This document shows, one piece after another, positions 44,099 to 51,603 of a DNA stretch of 64,000 nt (positions are counted from its first letter, which is position 1; every line of letters starts with the position of its first letter). The notes under the pieces were generated by a model, which searched no databases, had not been told where the DNA came from, and was given only the letters and a program-made list of their open reading frames with translations. A program made the position numbers and the translations under genes. Source of the DNA: Streptomyces sp. TRM70350 (GTDB lineage Bacteria > Actinomycetota > Actinomycetes > Streptomycetales > Streptomycetaceae); contig NZ_JAHUXH010000006.1 of assembly GCF_019219825.1 (NCBI RefSeq), positions 124,001 through 188,000 on the forward strand, written 5' to 3'.

Positions 44099-44812
44099 AT
44101 GAACAGTCAGGGACAGAAGGTCGCCGTCATCACCGGCGCGTCGCAGGGCATCGGCGCCGGGCTCGTCAGCGCCTACCGCAAGCTGGGCTACGCCGTCGTC
44201 GCCACCTCGCGCAGCATCGAGGAGTCGCAGGACGCCGATGTTCTCGCCGTCAAGGGGGACATCTCCGACCGTGCCACCGCCGAGCGCGTCATCGCGGCGG
44301 GCCTGGAGCGGTTCGGTCGTATCGACACGCTCGTCAACAACGCGGGGATCTTCATCTCCAAGCCGTTCACCGAGTTCACCGAGGACGACTACGACGCGGT
44401 GATGGGAGTGAACGTCAGCGGCTTCTTCCGGATGAGCCAGCTCGCGATCGAGCAGATGCTCAAGCAGGGCGGCGGACACATCGTGCAGATCACGACCAGC
44501 CTCGTCGAGCACCCCAACTCCAGCGTGCCCTCCATTCTCGCCTCCCTCTCCAAGGGCGGGCTCCAGGCCGCCACCAAGGCCCTGGCCATCGAGTACGCCT
44601 CCCGGGGAATCCGCTCCAACGCGGTCGCCCTGGGCACGATCAAGACCCCCATGCACCCGGAGCAGCACCACGCGGCGCTCGCCGAGCTGCACCCGGTGGG
44701 TCGCATGGGCGAGACCAGCGACATCACCGACGCGGTGGTCTACCTGGAGAACGCCCCCTTCGTCACCGGTGTGATCCTGCCCGTCGACGGTGGGCAGACC
44801 GCCGGGCACTGA
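44099..44812 (+). CDS. Short-chain dehydrogenase/reductase
   Basis: This 237-aa classical SDR has the cofactor motif VAVITGASQGIGAGL (TGxxxGxG), VNNAG at residues ~80, and a C-terminal VTGVILPVDGGQTAGH. The active-site Ser is in VQITTSLVEH, but the Tyr-x-x-x-Lys motif is altered: the expected place reads ILASLSKGGLQ, so Tyr is replaced by Leu or Ser while Lys is kept. This may lower or change catalysis. It is divergent from wrbA and shares its operators. AGAGAGG precedes the ATG. The nitronate monooxygenase gene follows by 60 bp in the same direction. Confidence 0.85.
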   Translation: MNSQGQKVAVITGASQGIGAGLVSAYRKLGYAVVATSRSIEESQDADVLAVKGDISDRATAERVIAAGLERFGRIDTLVNNAGIFISKPFTEFTEDDYDAVMGVNVSGFFRMSQLAIEQMLKQGGGHIVQITTSLVEHPNSSVPSILASLSKGGLQAATKALAIEYASRGIRSNAVALGTIKTPMHPEQHHAALAELHPVGRMGETSDITDAVVYLENAPFVTGVILPVDGGQTAGH

Positions 44813-44872
44813 CCACGCGGACTCCATGGACGAGGCGCCGCTGGCCCCCGTATCAGGTAGGAGGCGATTTCC

Positions 44873-45881
44873 GTGGCTTCACCACTGGTTTCTCTCGGCG
44901 TGAGCAGTCCCGTCCTGGCCGCGCCCATGGCAGGCGGTCCGAGCGCCCCCGAGCTGGTCGTCGCCGCGGCGTGGGCGAATGGTCTGGGCTTCCTGGCGGC
45001 AGGCTACAAGGACGTCGGCGCCGTCGCCGAGGAGATCGCAGGTGTGCGCCCCGCCGGCGTCGCGTTCGGCGTCAACGTCTTCGCGCCGGGTCCGCTGCGG
45101 GTCGATCCGGCGGAGTTCCGGCGCTATGCCCGGACCATCGCGCCCGAGGCCCAGGTGCACGGTGTCGATCTGCTGTCCGCCGATCCGGTCGAGGACGACG
45201 ACCACTGGTCCGACAAGATCGAACTGTTGCTGTCCGAGCCAGTGCCGGTGGTCAGCTTCACCTTCGCCGTACCGGACGCGGGGGTCGTCACTGCGCTGCG
45301 GGCCGTCGGCACACTCGTCGTCCAGACGGTCACCTCTCCTGCGGAGGCGCTCCTGGCCGTCGAGGCAGGCGTCGACATGCTCGTCGTCCAGGCCGCGGCG
45401 GCCGGAGGACATTCGGGTACGTTCACCCCGCGGCGGACTCCGGCCGTGGTGCCCCTCCCCCGGCTCCTCGGCGAGGTGCGGCGAGGTGCGGCGAGCCGTG
45501 TCCCTGCCCCTCGTCGCCACGGGCGGGCTGGTGACGCCCGGGGATGTCGTCCAGGTAATGGAGGCCGGTGCCAGGGCCGCCATGGTCGGCACGGTCCTGC
45601 TGCGCGCGGACGAGTCCGGAGCCGTACTCCCGCACAAGGCGGCACTGGCCGACGCGGCAGACGCGACAAACCGCGCAACCGTGGTCACCAAGGCCTTCAC
45701 CGGCCGTCCGGCACGGGCCCTGCGCAACCACTTCACCGACGCCTACAGCGACTTGGCACTTCTCGGCTACCCCGCGCTGCACCACCTGACCAGCCCGATA
45801 CGCAGGGCCGCGGTGACGGCCCACGATCCGGAGCGGACCAACCTGTGGGCCGGCACCGGCTACCGCCATGCCACCGCGTAA
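44873..45881 (+). pseudogene. Nitronate monooxygenase gene frame-shifted by a 10-bp tandem duplication
   Basis: The first 200 codons encode a normal FMN-dependent nitronate monooxygenase: VSSPVLAAPMAGGPSAPELV, GVNVFAPGP, and VVQAAAAGGHSGTF with the catalytic His. At 45471-45490 the 10-bp unit GCGAGGTGCG is perfectly doubled, which moves the frame. The rest of the protein (SLPLVATGGLVTPGDVVQVM, GARAAMVGTVLLRADESGAV, TKAFTGRPARALRNHF) continues intact in the next frame to the TAA at 45879-45881. Without the extra copy the product would be a normal 332 residues. GTG start with GGAGG upstream. As written the gene is inactive unless the repeat contracts or the frame is bypassed. Confidence 0.85.
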
Positions 45882-46032
45882 CCAGCGGCCCGGATCCTGC
45901 GGAGACTGGCCTCCCGCCTCTGAAGGCAGAGGGCGGTCGACGACTGCCCGATGCTTGGCGCCGCGGAGTCGGGGTCGGGAGCAGACCGTGAACTGTCAGA
46001 GCCGTTACCGAACGAGCAAGAGGAGCAGGACC

Positions 46033-46398
46033 ATGAGCCACCCGATGCACGATGTGCTCGACCGTTGGAAGGCCGCCTTCGACAACCACCAGCCGGACGT
46101 GATCGCGGAGTTGTACACCCTGGACGCGCTCTTCCAGGGATTCGGACCGACCGTCGTGGCCGGCCGGGATGCGGTACGCGCGTACTACGAGGCAGTCGAC
46201 GCCGACCGACGCGCCGATGTGGCGGTCCTCCACACCTACACCCTCGGCAGCCACGTCGCCGGCGGCTTCGCGGACGTCACCTTCAGCGGCGCGGACGGAT
46301 GGGAGGCCGAGGTCCACATGTCCCTCGTCCTGCACCGCGAGAACAACGACTGGAAGATTCGCCAGTACCACGTCTCCCGGGTCATCACCCAGGACTGA
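46033..46398 (+). CDS. SnoaL/NTF2-like small protein
   Basis: This 121-aa protein has the cone-shaped NTF2 fold pattern: a helical start (HDVLDRWKAAFDNHQPDVIA, ELYTLDALFQGFGPTVVAGR), then antiparallel strands ending VLHRENNDWKIRQYHVSRV. It resembles the SgcJ/EcaC group, often found with oxidoreductases and with no agreed activity. AGGAGCAGGA precedes the ATG. It follows the damaged nitronate monooxygenase and precedes a muconolactone-isomerase-like gene in the same orientation, probably as part of the operon that starts with the SDR. Confidence 0.8.
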   Translation: MSHPMHDVLDRWKAAFDNHQPDVIAELYTLDALFQGFGPTVVAGRDAVRAYYEAVDADRRADVAVLHTYTLGSHVAGGFADVTFSGADGWEAEVHMSLVLHRENNDWKIRQYHVSRVITQD

Positions 46399-46471
46399 CG
46401 GCCCTACATCACCCTCGCTCCCCCTCGATGGCCGGCGTCCATGGACGCCTTGGCTCGAATGGAGAAAGACC

Positions 46472-46774
46472 ATGCGCGAATTCCTCGTCGAACTCACCAC
46501 GACCGTCCCCGAAGGCACCGACCCGGCCGAGGTCGACCGGATCCGCGGCGCGGAATCCGTACGTGCCGGGGAACTGGCCTCCGGTGGACACCTCGTACGC
46601 CTGTGGCGCCCGGTCGGAGAACTGCGCAGCATCGGCCTGTGGCGCGCCGACGACGAAGCCGAGCTACGGGAGAAGGTGCTCGGCACCCTGCCTCTGTGGC
46701 CCTGGATGACCGCGGCCATCACCCCGCTGCAACCCCACCCCAATGACCCCGGCAGCGCCGGCACGGCCGCCTGA
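46472..46774 (+). CDS. Muconolactone delta-isomerase-like protein
   Basis: This 100-aa protein matches the muconolactone isomerase fold (ferredoxin-like): MREFLVELTTTVPEGTDPAE, RAGELASGGHLVRLWRPVGE, SIGLWRADDEAELREKVLGT and PLWPWMTAAITPLQPHPND. The true isomerase converts muconolactone in the beta-ketoadipate pathway, but no other genes of that pathway are nearby, so a related role in the local oxidoreductase cluster is more likely. ATG 46472 has GGAGAAAG upstream. Nothing suggests damage. Confidence 0.8.
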   Translation: MREFLVELTTTVPEGTDPAEVDRIRGAESVRAGELASGGHLVRLWRPVGELRSIGLWRADDEAELREKVLGTLPLWPWMTAAITPLQPHPNDPGSAGTAA

Positions 46775-46879
46775 CACCTCTCACCGCCACCCGCTGCCCG
46801 ACCCGGGCGCCTCCGAAGCGCGGGCACTTCGAGTGGTGGCGGGCAGCCGAGCGCGGTAGCGCCGCGTCCACCACCCGCG

Positions 46880-47005
46880 CGGGTGATCTTCGGTGACGAG
46901 GTCAGCGCGGCTGCCCCATGACCCGCCGAGGGGCTCCACCTCGTGGTCTCGGACATCGAGGCGGCGCGGGCGGAGCTGGCCCGCAGCGGGGCCCACGTGA
47001 TTCGC
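46880..47005 (+). pseudogene. VOC-fold gene fragment
   Basis: The plus strand reads VIFGDEVSAAAP, a TGA stop, then PAEGLHLVVSDIEAARAELA and RSGAHVI. It closely follows the equivalent section of the intact VOC protein at 39575-40057 (SIIFGKGL, GLYLIVSDIEAAREELLGRG). Only the middle of the gene survives. Confidence 0.7.
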
Positions 47006-47139
47006 TACCGTGTACGAGTTCACGTCCGTCCACCCGTCACGAAACATCCCGAAAGGTTGCCCACCGGCTTGGCGATGCGTGCACTCCAGCCGCGAGCCGC
47101 TGACCGGCTGGAGGCGCGGGTTTGTCAGAGGCGGCGGCC

Positions 47140-47810
47140 TTGTTCCTTCCACGGCGAACGCACCCTTGTCGTCGCTGCCCGTACGGTCACTTCGACCGTA
47201 CGCGTCCTCGAAACACTGCCCGCGCTCCTGCGCGGCGACGACCGTGTGACCGTGGTCTTCGCCTACGACCCCACTTCCGCGTTCAACACGGCGTTCTCAG
47301 CCTCCTCCACGATGCCGGATGCCGGGTCATGCCCTGGGCACAGCTGAGGGACATCACCCCGGACCTCATCCTGTCCGCCAGCGAGAACATCGACGTTCCA
47401 GAGGGCGACTGCCCGGTGCTGGTGCTGCCCCACGGCGTCGGCTTCCAAAAGCTCGTACCAATTCGCGGAGTGCGCGCGAGAGGCTCTCCGGGGTCGTGCG
47501 GGACTCCCTGTTGGAGAGCGGGCGGGCTTGGCTCGCGGTCTCGCATCCGGCGCAGGAGGAGCAACTGCTGGCCACCCACCCGAAGGTGGCCGGGCGCACG
47601 CTGCTGGTCGGCGACCCGTGCTTCGACGAGCTGGTCGGCAGCCGGACACGCAGAAAGGCGTACAGGGAGGCGCTGGGTGTCGCGGACCATCAGCCTCTGG
47701 TCATGGTCAGTTCCACCTGGGGGCCCACATCCCTCCTGGGCAGCCATCCGAACCTGTTGCCGCGTCTCCTCGCACAGCTGCCCTGCGACACCATCCCCTT
47801 CGCCACGCTG
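47140..47810 (+). pseudogene. Decayed actinobacterial gene of unknown function (glycosyltransferase-like)
   Basis: Three consecutive frames carry ordered pieces of one protein. The first is ERTLVVAARTVTSTVRVLET with VVFAYDPTSAFN. The second is GVLSLLHDAGCRVMPWAQLR with LILSASENIDVPEGDCPVLV and LPHGVGF. The third is RLSGVVRDSLLESGRAWLAV with SHPAQEEQLLATHPKVAGRT and VMVSSTWGPTSLLGSHP. The style resembles CDP-glycerol-transferase-like or GT-B proteins, but I cannot name a family. The similarity ends abruptly at about 47810, where a minus-strand relic begins. Confidence 0.6.
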
Positions 47811-48620
47811 CCCAGAACCAGGACCGCTTCCTGCAGTTCACGGATCGCGGCGTCGGTGTCGCCGAGATGACCGTGCACGGCGCCGATGGCGGCCCTCACC
47901 CCGGCGGCCATCCGCCGGTCGGGCTCCGCACGGCTCTCCAGCTGCTGCTGTGCCCGGCGCAGCAGGACCATGGCCTCCGCATGATCGCCTCGGACGTCGA
48001 GAGCGCACCCGAGGACGAAGGTGGCGAGCGCGGCACCGCGTGTTTCCCCGGCCTGCTCGTTGAGTGCGAGCGAACGCCGGTACGCCTCGACGGCGCCGGA
48101 CGGCTCGACGACATCCAGGTACCGGCCGAGGAATTCCTGTCTCCGCCAGTTGCCAGCCCAGGGTGTACAGCTCGCAGCGGACGGCCGCACGCAGGACCGC
48201 CAGGATGGCAGGGTGCTCGGTGTCCAGCCATTCCAGTGGCGGTGGCCCGTCGGCGGCGGCGAACGGGTTGTCGGCGTCCCGCAGCAGGTCCGACAGGTCG
48301 GCGATCCGCAACCGTTCCTTCCTGAGGGCTCGGTCGGCGAACGCGGTCAGGACGAGACAGTGCCTGCCCACCCGCTCCGTCAGTGCCGTCTGCTCGGTCT
48401 CCGGCTCCTCCTCGGACGCCCGCTCCCGGGCATGGAGGCGGACCAGATCGTCATGCGGTAGCGGCCATCACTCATGGGTTCCACCAGGCTCGCCTTCGCC
48501 AGGACCCGTAGCAGGCGCTTGGCGCTCCTCGTGTCGACGTCGGCGACGACCGAGTGCCACACCGGCATCGAAGGTGCCGAACGGCAGCCATCCGTCCCAG
48601 TCGTCCGCTCAGCCGATGAT
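47811..48620 (-). pseudogene. Decayed NB-ARC/TPR regulator (AfsR-like, C-terminal parts)
   Basis: The minus strand carries WDGWLPFGTFDAGVAL, then DTRSAKRLLRVLAKASLVEP with MSDGRYRM. The pieces GRHCLVLTAFADRALRKERL with PPPLEWLDTEHPAILAVLRA follow, and then TPR-type repeats (FLGRYLDVVEPSGAVEAYRR, LALNEQAGETRGAALATFVL, AIGAVHGHLGDTDAAIREL). These are the winged-helix, linker and TPR parts of an AfsR/NB-ARC regulator, spread over several frames. The ATPase domain and both ends are missing. Confidence 0.7.
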
Positions 48621-48843
48621 GTGGCCCCCGACCGACGCGGCGGCGGGGTCAGCACGTCCTCTCGTTGCCGCTCCCGAGACGACGTGGCGAACTACATCCG
48701 CGACAGCCGTCGTACGCCGAGCAGGCACGTGCCGCATCCGTCGCAGAGGCGTTCGATCATGCTCAGGTCCGTACCGCGGAAGACCCCCCGTTTCGAGCAC
48801 GCCAGGTACGGAGATTTGGCGGCCACGCCCGGGACGATCCTGC

Positions 48844-49266
48844 TCAGCCCAGGAAGCTCAGTCGAACCTGACGGTTGACATTGTCTTTATTGGTGTCCAC
48901 CAGGCACACCGACTGCCACGTCCCCAGCTCCAGCCGCCCGCCCACCACCGGCAGGGTCGCGTGCGGCGGGACGATCGCCGGGAGGACGTGGTCGCGGCCG
49001 TGGCCGGGGCTGCCGTGGCGGTGCTGCCAGCGGTCGTCGGCGGGAAGCAGGGTGTGCAGGGCGGTGAGCAGGTCGTCGTCGCTGCCGGCTCCCGTCTCGA
49101 TGATGGCGATTCCGGCGGTTGCGTGCGGGACGAAGACGTTGAGCAGGCCGTCGCGGCCCGCGGCCACCTCCCTCAGAAAGGTCTCGCAGTCACGGGTGAG
49201 GTCGACGACGGTCTCCTCGGGGCCGGAGGTGACCTGGAGCACTCGGGTGGTGAAAGCGTCTGCCAT
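48844..49266 (-). CDS. YjbQ/UPF0047 family protein
   Basis: This 140-aa protein matches the YjbQ family: LLNVFVPHATAGIAIIETG, the metal-site cluster HRHGSPGHGRDHVLPAI, and LELGTWQSVCLVDTNKDNVN followed by RQVRLSFLG. The conserved histidines and the Glu/Asp positions are present. Family members have been described as having thiamine-phosphate-synthase-like side activity, but the natural role is unsettled. ATG 49266 has GGGAAGC upstream; ATG 49275 would add three residues. It is intact although it borders the decayed zone. Confidence 0.85.
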   Translation of the reverse strand: MADAFTTRVLQVTSGPEETVVDLTRDCETFLREVAAGRDGLLNVFVPHATAGIAIIETGAGSDDDLLTALHTLLPADDRWQHRHGSPGHGRDHVLPAIVPPHATLPVVGGRLELGTWQSVCLVDTNKDNVNRQVRLSFLG

Positions 49267-49497
49267 GCTTCCCATCCTGACTCATGCCTCGGGGGCCGTG
49301 CCCGAGCGGTCGCCCGGAAGCCGGGACGAGAGGTCCACTGCGCGAGACGCCCGTCGACCGGGGACACGCGACCTGGCCACGTTCAGCGGCATGTTGCGTT
49401 CAGCTCTGCTCACGACGTGTGGTCGAGTGGGCGGTGATGCCCATGGCCGCGTCTCCGCGTAGGGAAGATCCACGGCCTCCGCGCTGTTCGTAGAAGC

Positions 49498-50727
49498 GTG
49501 AACAACACGCGCGAGGTCGAGGTAGTCGTCATAGGCGCTGGTCAGGCCGGTCTGGCCGGCGCCTATCACCTGCGGCGGACCGGGTTCGAGCCGGACCGTG
49601 ACTTCGTGGTGCTGGACCACTCCCCCGGCCCGGGCGGCGCCTGGCAGTTCCGGTGGCCCTCGCTGACGTACGGCAAGGTGCACGGGATGCATGCCCTGCC
49701 GGGGATGGAGCTGACGGGCACGGATCCGGCGCGGCCCTCGTCGGAGGTGATCCGGGAGTACTTCGCCGCGTACGAGCGGGAGTTCGACCTGCGGGTGCGG
49801 CGGCCGGTCGACGTACGGGCCGTCCGGGACGGCTCGGGCGGGCGGCTGCTGGTCGAGACCTCCGCCGGGGACTGGACCGCGCGAGCACTGATCAACGCGA
49901 CCGGGACCTGGGACCGGCCGTTCTGGCCCCGCTATCCGGGCCAGGAGACCTTCCACGGGCGGCAGTTGCACACCGCGCAGTACCCGGGGCCCGGGGAGTT
50001 CGCCGGACAGCGGGTGGTCGTGGTGGGCGGTGGCGCGTCCGGTACCCAGCATCTGCTGGAGATCGCGCCCTACGCGGCCGCCACCACCTGGGTGACCCGC
50101 CGGCCGCCGGTCTTCCGCGAGGGGCCCTTCGACGAGAACGCCGGGCGCGCGGCGGTCGCGCTGGTGGAGGAGCGGGTACGGCAGGGGCTGCCGCCGAAGA
50201 GTGTGGTGTCGGTGACGGGGCTGCCGCTGAACGACGCCATTCGGCAGGGGCTGGCGGACGGGGTGCTGGACCGGCAGCCCATGTTCGACCGGATCACTCC
50301 GGACGGCGTGGAGTGGAACGACGGACGGCATGTCGAAGCCGACGTCATCCTCTGGGCGACCGGCTTCCGGCCCGCCATCGAGCACCTCGCCCCACTGCGG
50401 CTGCGTGAGCCGGGCGGCGGCATCAGGGTGGACGGGACGCGTGCGGTCGCCGATTCGCGCGTCCATCTCGTCGGCTACGGCCCGTCGGCTACGGCCCGTC
50501 GGCCAGCACCATCGGCGCCAACCGCGCCGGACGCGCGGCGGTACGGGACATCAGGCGGCTGCTGGCCGATGCGGAGGGGGAAGCGGTCGCCGCGTGATCG
50601 GGCGCTGATACGTGACACCGCGCGCCGGTCGCCGCGCATCCGCCGCCGGTACGGGGCACCTGACCGGCCGGAACGGACACAGACCGGTCGTGATGTCCCG
50701 TCGTCTCACCGTGGCGCGGCGGTCTGA
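49498..50727 (+). CDS. Flavin monooxygenase-like protein with shifted C-terminus
   Basis: The first ~325 residues form a two-Rossmann flavoprotein: VVVIGAGQAGLAGAYHLRRT for FAD, GPGGAWQFRW, GTWDRPFWPRYPGQETFHGR as family fingerprint, and VVVVGGGASGTQHLLEIAPY for NAD(P). At 50472-50499 a 14-bp unit (CGGCTACGGCCCGT) is perfectly doubled. In the present frame the sequence then degenerates to an Arg/Pro-rich tail that runs to 50727 and overlaps mltG. In the alternative frame the conserved end STIGANRAGRAAVRDIRRLL appears, with a stop at 50595-50597. The unduplicated gene would encode about 361 residues. The present product has lost the final FAD contact and is probably impaired. Confidence 0.8.
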   Translation: MNNTREVEVVVIGAGQAGLAGAYHLRRTGFEPDRDFVVLDHSPGPGGAWQFRWPSLTYGKVHGMHALPGMELTGTDPARPSSEVIREYFAAYEREFDLRVRRPVDVRAVRDGSGGRLLVETSAGDWTARALINATGTWDRPFWPRYPGQETFHGRQLHTAQYPGPGEFAGQRVVVVGGGASGTQHLLEIAPYAAATTWVTRRPPVFREGPFDENAGRAAVALVEERVRQGLPPKSVVSVTGLPLNDAIRQGLADGVLDRQPMFDRITPDGVEWNDGRHVEADVILWATGFRPAIEHLAPLRLREPGGGIRVDGTRAVADSRVHLVGYGPSATARRPAPSAPTAPDARRYGTSGGCWPMRRGKRSPRDRALIRDTARRSPRIRRRYGAPDRPERTQTGRDVPSSHRGAAV

Positions 50728-51560
50728 CTCCTGTTCCGGGCGTTGAACTCGGCGACGTTGCGCTGATGCTGGGCGTAGTCGGCCGTGAAGCGGGTGTCGC
50801 CCGGCTTGACCGTCACGAAGTACAGCCAGTCGCCCGGAGTTGGATTGATCGCTGCCCGCACCGCCTCCTCACCGGGGTTGTCGATGGGCGTGGGCGGCAG
50901 GCCCATGCGCTGGTACGAGTTGTAGGGGCTGTCGATCCGCGTGTCGCTCAGCGACGTGTTGACCGTGGTGCGGTTCAGGGCGTAGTTGAGGGTGGAGTCC
51001 ATCTGGAGTGGCATACCGCGCTCCAGCCGGTTGAAGATGACCCGGGCCACCTTCCCCATGTCCGCCTTGGTGGCGGCCTCTGCCTGGACGATGCTGGCGA
51101 TGGTGACCGCCTGATAGACATTCATGGCGTTGCGCTGCGCGCCGGCGGCGATCGGCGCCCCGTTGAACTTCTTGTTGGCGGTGTCGACCATCGTCGACAG
51201 CACCTGCTCCGGCGTCGCCTTCTCCGGCAGCGGATACGTCGCCGGGAAGAGGTAGCCCTCCGGGTTGCCCTCGGCGTCGTTCGGCAGTTTGAGTTTGGCT
51301 CTGGGGATGGCTTTCTTCGTGGTGCCGGGCGGCAGGGCGAGCGCCTTGTCGACGGCCTCGTAGACCTGGCCGGCGCGCCAGCCCTCCGGGATCACCAGAG
51401 TGGCGGGCTTGGCCGGTTTCTCCTCGCCTCCGAGGGTCAGCAGCGGCACCGCCACGGCGGTACCGGCCACGACGGCTCCGGTCGCGATGAGAGCGGCACG
51501 GCCCCGGCGCGTCAGTCGAATCGTGCGAGTCGTGCTCCGTGGCGGCATGTTCATCTGCAT
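50706..51560 (-). CDS. Endolytic murein transglycosylase-like protein, MltG family
   Basis: This 284-aa protein has an N-terminal membrane anchor (AALIATGAVVAGTAVAVPLL) and an extracellular YceG/MltG domain: EGYLFPATYPLPEKATPEQV, VTIASIVQAEAATKADMGKV, VIFNRLERGMPLQMDSTLNY and GLPPTPIDNPGEEAVRAAIN. MltG enzymes cut nascent peptidoglycan strands. In the catalytic stretch the usual IVEKE reads IVQAE, so one acidic residue is Gln while the second is kept. The LysM-like subdomain of longer forms is reduced. It is probably a second, shorter copy rather than the main MltG. ATG 51560 is the first of three closely spaced in-frame ATG codons. Confidence 0.85.
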   Translation of the reverse strand: MQMNMPPRSTTRTIRLTRRGRAALIATGAVVAGTAVAVPLLTLGGEEKPAKPATLVIPEGWRAGQVYEAVDKALALPPGTTKKAIPRAKLKLPNDAEGNPEGYLFPATYPLPEKATPEQVLSTMVDTANKKFNGAPIAAGAQRNAMNVYQAVTIASIVQAEAATKADMGKVARVIFNRLERGMPLQMDSTLNYALNRTTVNTSLSDTRIDSPYNSYQRMGLPPTPIDNPGEEAVRAAINPTPGDWLYFVTVKPGDTRFTADYAQHQRNVAEFNARNRSQTAAPR

Positions 51561-51603
51561 GCGGGCACGGTAACCCGCATATCACCACAAACCCGGCATA
51601 TCT

